A stretch of DNA of 17,638 bases. Source: Cymbomonas tetramitiformis (taxonomy: Eukaryota > Chlorophyta > Pyramimonadophyceae > Pyramimonadales > Pyramimonadaceae). Location: the NCBI GenBank assembly GCA_001247695.2, contig LGRX02013747.1, forward strand, positions 1-17,638, read 5' to 3'. This document shows, piece after piece, positions 1 through 6,177 of this stretch. Made by a program: the position numbers and the translations under genes. Positions within the stretch are counted from its first letter, which is position 1; each line of letters opens with the position of its first letter. The notes under the pieces are model-generated. The model was not told the DNA's origin, searched no databases, and saw only the letters and a list, made by a program, of their open reading frames with translations.

Positions 1-1007
1 CCAAGGAGTGGCTGAGAGCCAAGTGGCGCTTCGTGCTGAGTGTTGTTGATGCGGACAACACGAAGAAGAATCACACGACCGGCCCGAGAGCCTTTGTCAG
101 ATTTATGCTAACCTTCGGAGAAGGACCGATTGTGCCGGTGTCAGATGAGGACCTAGCAAAGTTTTATGTATTTCAGTCACAGACTTGTAAAGTCTCCATC
201 CTGAAGAGCTATACAGCCGGAGTGAGGAGACTGCATCTTGAAGCTAATTTTGAGTGGGTGCCTGTTAGCCACCGATTTTCTGTAGCTCGGACTATGAGAG
301 GCCTGAAGAGGCTACTAGGAGACGAGGTGAAACAGAAGCTTGCTATTACATTATTTATGCTTGCAAGGATGTGTCAAGTAATGAATTTTAGTGACTGCAA
401 CATGGTGACTTTGTGGGCAGCCATGTTGACCGCCTTGTTGTGCTTGCTTAGGAAAGACAATGTCTGTGTAGGGAAAGTGAATGCCTTCAATGTTAGGAGG
501 GTCCTTCGGAGAAAGGATTTTGAAATACTGAAAGAGACAGTGTTGGTGACCCTAGTGTTCTCAAAGGTGATTCAGTTTGAGGAAAGGACACATAAGGTGG
601 CCATGAGGGCCACGGGTGGAATGTTGTGCCCGAGACGGGCATTGGCCAGATGTTTTGAGCTGACTCCGGCAGAGCCGGAGAGCCCGGCTTTCTTGTGGAA
701 GTCAAGGGGCAAGATGGTGCCCATGACACACGGAGTGTTTGTGGGGGAAGTAAAGAAGCTGATCCAGATGATCGGCCTTGACCCGAGTCAGTAATCGGGG
801 CATAGCTTTCGGAGAGGGGGGGGCACGGTGGCCTTCAACCTCGGGGTAGACCACCTGTTGATTAAACTGCAGGGAGACAAGGTCTCAAATGCATACCGAA
901 GGTATGAGCAGTTGACCAAGGCACGGAGGCTGGAGCTGGCGAAGAGGCTGGCTGCAAGGATGAAACACGTGGAGGGTAAGTGGCAGTTCATTACCGGCCC
1001 AGAGTAG
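1..1007 (+). pseudogene. Tyrosine recombinase of a DIRS-like element, 5' end outside window, one in-frame stop
   Basis: Frame 3 is open from the window edge (no ATG before codon 11; the frame continues leftward out of the window) to TAG at 1005-1007, with a single TAA at 792-794. The translation is a tyrosine recombinase of the DIRS/Crypton kind. Visible parts are an SxxKxYxAGVRRLH segment in the N-terminal core-binding domain, Arg at 450-452 in 'LLRKDN' (first catalytic Arg), HSFRRGG at 801-821 (the H-x-x-R box) and two candidate nucleophile tyrosines at 894-896 and 903-905. The TAA sits where the related recombinase at 9540-10587 has Tyr just before 'TGHSFRRGG', so it removes the catalytic C-terminal half. 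The enzyme family cuts and rejoins DNA through a covalent phosphotyrosine to integrate the element's cDNA. Seen: motifs and stop. Inferred: it is the 3' ORF of a separate DIRS-like element lying mostly to the left. No RT is visible here, so a Crypton-like DNA transposon is also possible. Confidence 0.85.
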
Positions 1008-1080
1008 GGCCGGGGAAATTAATTTACTCATACGCCCGACGGGCGTGGTTTTTTCTTTTTCTTTTTCTGGCAGTTCATTA
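981..1080 (+). repeat. Two GC hairpins, T tract and 13-bp direct repeat after the recombinase ORF
   Basis: A perfect inverted repeat CCGGCCC/GGGCCGG (994-1000, 1007-1013; 6-nt loop) overlaps the recombinase stop codon. A second, ACGCCCG/CGGGCGT (1032-1038, 1040-1046; 1-nt loop), is followed by a long T-rich tract (1049-1067). The 13-mer TGGCAGTTCATTA occurs at 981-993 and again at 1068-1080, bracketing the hairpins. This looks like the structured 3' end of the element upstream, either an RNA 3'-end signal or part of its terminal repeats. Its role is inferred only. Confidence 0.5.
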
Positions 1081-1187
1081 AGAAGTGCAAGTCCGGCAGC
1101 AAGTCACTTCGGCATTTGGGTAGCTGAAGCGCAAGCCGGTTGGGAGGAAGGAAATTGCAGGGTGCCGTGAGGCCCTGCAGTTGGTTT

Positions 1188-2349
1188 CATATCGTGTATG
1201 ATCATTCGTCCATGGCCTGTGAGCGATCACATCGTGTATGATCATTCGCCCATGGCCTGTGAGCGATCATATCGTGTATGATCATTCGCCCATGGCCTAT
1301 GAGCGATCATATCGTGTATGATCATTCGCCCATGGCGTGACGATCACACACGTGTATGATCATTCGCCCATGGCCTATGACGATCACATCGTGTATGATC
1401 ATTCGTCCATGGCCTATGAGCGATCATATCGTGTATGATCATTCGCCATGGCCTATGGCGATCACATCGTGTATGATCATTCGCCCATGGCCTGTAATCG
1501 ATCACATCGTGTATGATCATTAAGCCCATATGGCCTGTGGCCGATCATATCGTGTGATGTTCGCCCATGGCTATGAGCGATCTGCTCTGTATGATCATTC
1601 GTCCATGGCTTTTTAATGAGCGATCACATCGTGTGATCATTCGCCCATGGCACAGCGTGGCGATCATATCGTGTGTGATCATTCGCCCATAGCCTGTAAA
1701 GCGATCATATAGTGTATGATCATTCGCCCATGGCCTATGGCGATCATATCGTGTATGATCATTCGCCCATGGCGTGTGAGCGATCACACCGTGTATGATC
1801 ATTCGCCCATGGCCTATGAGCGATCACATGAGTGGCCTTGATCATTCGTCCATGGCCTATGAGCGATCGCCTCGTGTATGATCATTCGCCCATAACTTTG
1901 TGAGCGATCACATCGTGTATGATCATTCGCCCATGGCCTATGAGCGATCATATCGTGTGTGATCATTCGTCCATGGCCTGTGAGCGATCACATCGTGTAT
2001 GATCATTCGCCCATGGCCTGTGACGATCATATCGTGTATGATCATTCGCCCATGGCCTGTGAGCGATCATATCGTGTATGATCATTCGCCCATGGCCTAT
2101 GAGCGATCATATCGGTAATATGATCATTGGCTTAAGCAAGGCGTGTGAGCGTCACACCGTGTATGATCATTCGCCCATGGCCTATGAGCGTCATATCGTG
2201 TATGATCATTCGTCCATGGCCTGTGAGCGATCACATCGTGTATGATCATTCGCCCATGGCCTGTGAGCGATCATATCGTGTATGATCATTCGCCCATGGC
2301 CTATGAGCGATCATATCGTGTATGATCATTCGCCCATGGCCTGTGAGGG
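1188..2349. repeat. 40-bp satellite array, about 29 copies, GATC-rich
   Basis: Tandem array with a consensus unit of about 40 bp. It contains TATGATCATTCG, then CCCATGGCC, then GAGCGATCATATC. Copies differ by substitutions (often C/T in CAT/TAT and CCC/TCC) and small indels, so the spacing varies by a few bases. Each unit carries two GATC sites, an NcoI-like CCATGG, and a 7-bp inverted repeat GATCATA/TATGATC with a 5-nt loop across the unit junction. Short ORFs on either strand are products of the repeat and not genes. The same unit reappears at 15687-15831. Confidence 0.97.
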
Positions 2350-2782
2350 ATTATTCTTGCCAGGAAGCAGGTACACCAAGGCACAATCACAACCCACATG
2401 GGACTAGCAATATTTTATATACAAATCAAATATTGATATACCAGCTGCGAAGATGTGTTCCAGTGCTAACTGGTCACAGCGGTCTGCTAGTCAGACATCT
2501 GGCAGGGGTCCCATGTCTCTGTGTCTCTGTACCTACAACTCTCGAGTTTGTCTCATCTCTCAATCTCACAACTAGCCAAGTGTCTAAACTGTGGCTCTAA
2601 GCAGTGGTGATACAAGGAAGCTTCTGTGCAGCTGCCAAGCAGCTGCTGGGCTCCAGCTCGGCTCCAGCTAGGCTTCGGCCAAGACCTGGGGGACAAAGAA
2701 GCTTCCTCTCACCCAACTAGGAGCAGGCACCCAGCGGCGCCGCACGAGGCCCCTAGTCCGAGTCCCCAAACACAGCACATCA
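2350..2782. other. Non-coding stretch, no gene seen
   Basis: Between the satellite and the tandem repeat at 2783 I find no protein similarity, RNA gene or clear repeat. The one short plus-strand ORF (2322-2600) begins inside satellite sequence and looks random. It contains CT- and GT-rich patches and an AT-rich patch near 2408-2445. It may be the distal end of the DIRS element, split off by the Copia insertion, or genomic DNA or intron. Confidence 0.5.
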
Positions 2783-2970
2783 GCCCACAATAGGGCCTAA
2801 CCAAACCCCGGAGTACACCAGGAGTCTGGGTCACTGCTGCTCGGGACCCCCTAGCACAACAACCCACAATAGGGCCTAACTAGGCACCGGAGTACAGCGG
2901 AGGCAAGCCTAGGTACAACCCACAGTAGGGCCTATCCAGACACCGGAGTACACCAGAGGCACGCCTAGGT
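2783..2970. repeat. Three-copy tandem repeat beside the Copia insertion
   Basis: Three imperfect copies begin near 2783, 2861 and 2917, each reading CCCACA(A/G)TAGGGCCTA followed about 10 bases later by CCGGAGTACA. The first two are 78 bp apart because of an extra segment in copy 1, the next two are 56 bp apart. Copies 2 and 3 end in GCCTAGGT. The Copia element inserted just after the third copy. Confidence 0.85.
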
Positions 2971-2971
2971 T

Positions 2972-2976
2972 CCTGC
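2972..2976. repeat. Target-site duplication, left copy (CCTGC)
   Basis: CCTGC directly precedes the left LTR and the same five bases directly follow the right LTR (9437-9441). A 5-bp duplication is usual for Ty1/Copia integrases and fixes the LTR ends used here. Confidence 0.8.
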
Positions 2977-3394
2977 AAGGATAGTCAACTTCTACTTAGT
3001 TTGCATAATCAGGCATAACACTAGTAGAATGTGTACGAACTCACACACACACACACACACACAGTTGAATCATATAAAATCAGATAGAAGTGTTTTGTGA
3101 GTTACAATCAGTGCTTATATCACACAGTTGTGTTCTCTGTCTCAGCTTACTGTTACTCAGTCATAGCTACTACTGTACTCGTACTTGTACTCTTGTGTTT
3201 AGTAGCAGATACTGTGTACATTTTGAATTGATCTTCTGTCTCTTGCAGACTCATTGCCATCATTGCTCTGTCTACATATACACATAGTATTGTACTCTGT
3301 CAGCACAGTCGTACTGTCATACTGTCATACTGTCAGAATTTGTACTTTTGGCCTCTCTGTGATTAACACTGCATGAGAGTTTACTGTTTTCCTA
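2977..3394 (-). repeat. Copia 3' LTR (418 bp)
   Basis: Pairs with 9015-9436 at about 97% identity. On the plus strand it begins AAGGATAG and ends TTTTCCTA. The first base differs from the other LTR (T), where the ends form the inverted pair TAGGA/TCCTA. It contains an (AC)n run near 3033-3063 that is 4 bp shorter than in the partner. On the minus strand, three copies of TGACAGTA-like sequence (3315-3342) lie in the part expected to be U3. Confidence 0.95.
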
Positions 3395-3403
3395 CTCCTC
3401 CTT
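3395..3403 (-). other. Polypurine tract of the Copia element
   Basis: On the minus strand AAGGAGGAG directly abuts the first base of the 3' LTR (TAGGAAAA). This is the expected place of the plus-strand primer, and it independently supports the LTR starting at TAGG and not at TG. Confidence 0.8.
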
Positions 3404-3405
3404 AC

Positions 3406-6177
3406 TCATGCTCTTCGAAAATACCGCAACCCCACAGCACTGAGTACCCGAAAACGGTCCAAAGCCAGACTTTTGGTAAAGAAGTCTGCCAAATTCTCCT
3501 GCGTAGGCACTTTTGCAATAACAATTCTGCCCAGCTCTACCAACTTTGCCACATACCGATTTCTCACTGCCACATGACGTGTCGCTGCATTGTTCAGAAC
3601 ATTCTCTGCCTGTGCCACCGAGGCATGATTGTCTCCATGAATCGTAACAGGCTGCTTGGCAGGTGAAAACTCAGTCAGCAGATTGACAACATACTCAACG
3701 TCCCGTGCACATTCTGGCAACGCTATCAATTCTGCCTGTGCTGTGCTGACTGCATCTGTCTTCTGCAATTTTGACGAATACATGACAGTACTTCCATTCA
3801 GTCGCACCAGTGAACCTGTAACAGAGCGTCTGGTCACTTTGTCTGCAGCGTGGTCTGCATCTGTATAAGCGGTTACTATCAACTCTGCAGTCAGTGACGC
3901 TGGCAAACTGCACTGCATAGTCAAGCAAACATGAATAGTTCCCTTCAAATATCTCAGCACACGCTTCAAATGCTGCCAATGCTCCTGCCCGTAGCAGTGA
4001 GAGAACCTGGCCAAATAATAGACCGCTGTCAGAATATCAGGCCGTGAGCAACGTGCCAGCCACATCAATTCCATCACCAGATTTACATAAGGAAGCTTCT
4101 CCAACTTCTCCTCCGAGTCCACAGGCATCGGAGACAGTCTGGGCTCCATTGGTGTCATACACGGATTACAGTCCTGCATAGAATACCTCTCCAGCATACG
4201 TTGTATCAGCCCAACCTGACTGTTTTGGCACTCCCTCACCAGACCATAGTCACTGAAAGTCATACTCATGCCCAGCAACTCCACCAGTGGTCCTTTGTCC
4301 TTACTAGGCCATTTAGCACTGAATGCTCTGAATAATTCCACCTTCCACTCCACTGAAGAAGTGAACACAGTGTAGTCGTCCACGTGCACGTACATAAATA
4401 CCACCAGTGTACCAGGTTGCCAGATGTAAAACAGACACGGGTCAATGTTGGACACCCGTATCTTGTGGTCATAAGCAAGCAGACACTCCTTGCTCGTCCT
4501 GTACCAGATGCGCGGTGCCTGCTTCAACCCGTACACACTCTTCTGCAGAATTCCATACCTCACTCCTCGTACTGTCCGTGCATTAGGCCAACTGACATAC
4601 AGAGGAACGTCCACGTCCAGCTCACCATTCAGAAAGCACGTGATGACGTCCAAGGCAAAGGCCAATAGTCCCAACACCAAACTGAGCTGAATAAGAATTC
4701 TCAAGGTTGACAGCGGAGTACACGGTGCATACACGTCTTCATAGTGCACCCCATGCTGCTGACCATTGCCGCATACCACCCACCTGGTCTTCCTCTCGGT
4801 CAGCTCCCCTGCAGAGTCCAACTTCGCCTTGTACACAGCCACCATGCGCATAACCTTTTCACCATCAGGTACCGTCTCCACCGGCAAGATTGCTTTCTTC
4901 ACGTCGATGAGAGCGCACTCCTCCTTGTGGTCCGACTCCTGCCACTGCACTGAGTCAGGTCCATTCACCAACTGAACCCATCCTTTCGGCTCCGTCACTC
5001 CCACTGGCAACCCCGTCACTTTCTCCTCCTGAGCCGCCAGAGCAACATGACGGGTCTCAAACCTCACGCGAGCCTCACCCACATCAATTGCAGAGCCCCT
5101 CACTCCAGCATGACGCTCTAATATCACCTGGTACGGCAATACATGATCCTCCCGTGCCGTAGCACACACCACTGCTGCCTCCCATTCACCTCCTCCTGAC
5201 CGCTGCACTGTCACCTTCTCAAACAACGGATAGAATGAGTTCACTGTCCGCTGCACACAATACTCAAAAAGCAACGCAAGATGCTCCACCCGTGCTTCCA
5301 GAAACACACTCACCGGCGTCCAAAATGATCCTCCACTAGCACTGTTCAACTTCACTACACCAGTGAACTCATCACCCTTCAGTACCACGTAGGCACGCAG
5401 ATCCAGTATAATTGTCGCTGTCCCCACAAAGGCTGAGACGAAGTTTCCATTGAGAGACTCACAGTCATATAACGACCTCAACGGTGTCAGCATAGAGGGA
5501 TCCGAAGACATCACCAGCTGTCCATACTGATCAACGCGCTCGTCGAACCGAACCATCCCACTTCTGACCACCTTCTCCTTGTCTTGGTTGTACAGCAGAT
5601 AAGCCGTTGATCGCTCCTCGTGTCCCACGTAGATCAAAGGAGTAGCCCGATCAGCCAGTTTCGAACGCCGGCTCGCGTCGATGAAAGCATAAGCTCGACA
5701 CCCAAACACTCGCAATACAGACAGATCGTACTTCTGGTTCAGCACCTGCAAACTAGACTTCATACCCAGCCGAGCCTTGCATAGTCGATTGATCAGATAC
5801 ACAGCGTGTCTCATAGCCAAAGGCCACATAGTCGCAGGCAAACCAGTTGTCGCCAGCATAGCTCTAGCCTTCGTCTGCAGGAACTTGTTCATAGTCTCCG
5901 CCCTGGCATTGTTCTCATGTAAGTACGGTGACGTCGTCCTCTGCACGATAGCATTGTCCTCACAGTACTGCTTCGCCTTCCCAGACACGATGGTCGAGTC
6001 ATTGTCCGAGTGCAATACCAGCACGTCCAGATCATACACCACCTGTTCCACACGAGTCTCCTCCTCAAGGAACACTCGCCCAGTCGCCTTCACCATCTTA
6101 CGATAGTCCTCCAGAGCGTCCACAGACATAGAAATGACACACGTCTGAGTAGTCATCCACGTGAATAGTGTACCCAC
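3406..6177 (-). CDS. Copia Pol: integrase C-terminal part, reverse transcriptase, RNase H
   Basis: A 923-codon frame ending in TGA at 3406-3408. Its first codon is GTG and its first 15 or so residues only overlap the upstream frame, so it is not an independent gene: it is entered by a +1 shift near 6115. Integrase continues with Asp58 in HSDND and Glu94 in NARAET, completing the D,D,E triad begun upstream, followed by the usual VGHEERSTAYLLYN C-terminal segment. A linker of about 200 residues follows. Reverse transcriptase spans about 436-690, with FALDV (Asp510), KSVYGLKQAPRIWY and the catalytic HVDDYT (Asp600-Asp601, 4375-4380; Copia usually has YVDD). RNase H spans about 765-905, with YTDADHAADK (Asp773), STAQAEL (Glu816), HGDNHAS (Asp849) and LADFFTK (Asp898). 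All catalytic residues I can place are present. It copies the element RNA into DNA and integrates it. Confidence 0.93.
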   Translation of the reverse strand: MGTLFTWMTTQTCVISMSVDALEDYRKMVKATGRVFLEEETRVEQVVYDLDVLVLHSDNDSTIVSGKAKQYCEDNAIVQRTTSPYLHENNARAETMNKFLQTKARAMLATTGLPATMWPLAMRHAVYLINRLCKARLGMKSSLQVLNQKYDLSVLRVFGCRAYAFIDASRRSKLADRATPLIYVGHEERSTAYLLYNQDKEKVVRSGMVRFDERVDQYGQLVMSSDPSMLTPLRSLYDCESLNGNFVSAFVGTATIILDLRAYVVLKGDEFTGVVKLNSASGGSFWTPVSVFLEARVEHLALLFEYCVQRTVNSFYPLFEKVTVQRSGGGEWEAAVVCATAREDHVLPYQVILERHAGVRGSAIDVGEARVRFETRHVALAAQEEKVTGLPVGVTEPKGWVQLVNGPDSVQWQESDHKEECALIDVKKAILPVETVPDGEKVMRMVAVYKAKLDSAGELTERKTRWVVCGNGQQHGVHYEDVYAPCTPLSTLRILIQLSLVLGLLAFALDVITCFLNGELDVDVPLYVSWPNARTVRGVRYGILQKSVYGLKQAPRIWYRTSKECLLAYDHKIRVSNIDPCLFYIWQPGTLVVFMYVHVDDYTVFTSSVEWKVELFRAFSAKWPSKDKGPLVELLGMSMTFSDYGLVRECQNSQVGLIQRMLERYSMQDCNPCMTPMEPRLSPMPVDSEEKLEKLPYVNLVMELMWLARCSRPDILTAVYYLARFSHCYGQEHWQHLKRVLRYLKGTIHVCLTMQCSLPASLTAELIVTAYTDADHAADKVTRRSVTGSLVRLNGSTVMYSSKLQKTDAVSTAQAELIALPECARDVEYVVNLLTEFSPAKQPVTIHGDNHASVAQAENVLNNAATRHVAVRNRYVAKLVELGRIVIAKVPTQENLADFFTKSLALDRFRVLSAVGLRYFRRA

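Noticed and set aside
1344..1802. Minus-strand ORFs within the satellite
   Set aside because: Repetitive peptides of the WANDHTR type arise from the 40-bp unit; indels change frame between copies.
1188..2349. Possible CRISPR array
   Set aside because: Units are contiguous 40-bp repeats without unique spacers, in eukaryotic DNA with LTR and DIRS retroelements.
2812..2960. GAGTACACC in the left tandem repeat matching the complement of 15645-15653 as a DIRS terminal inverted repeat
   Set aside because: Only 9 bases match and the flanks do not; too short to call.
3090..3287. Small plus-strand ORF present in both LTRs (also 9132-9329)
   Set aside because: Antisense to the element and wholly inside the LTR; its presence in both copies follows from LTR identity.
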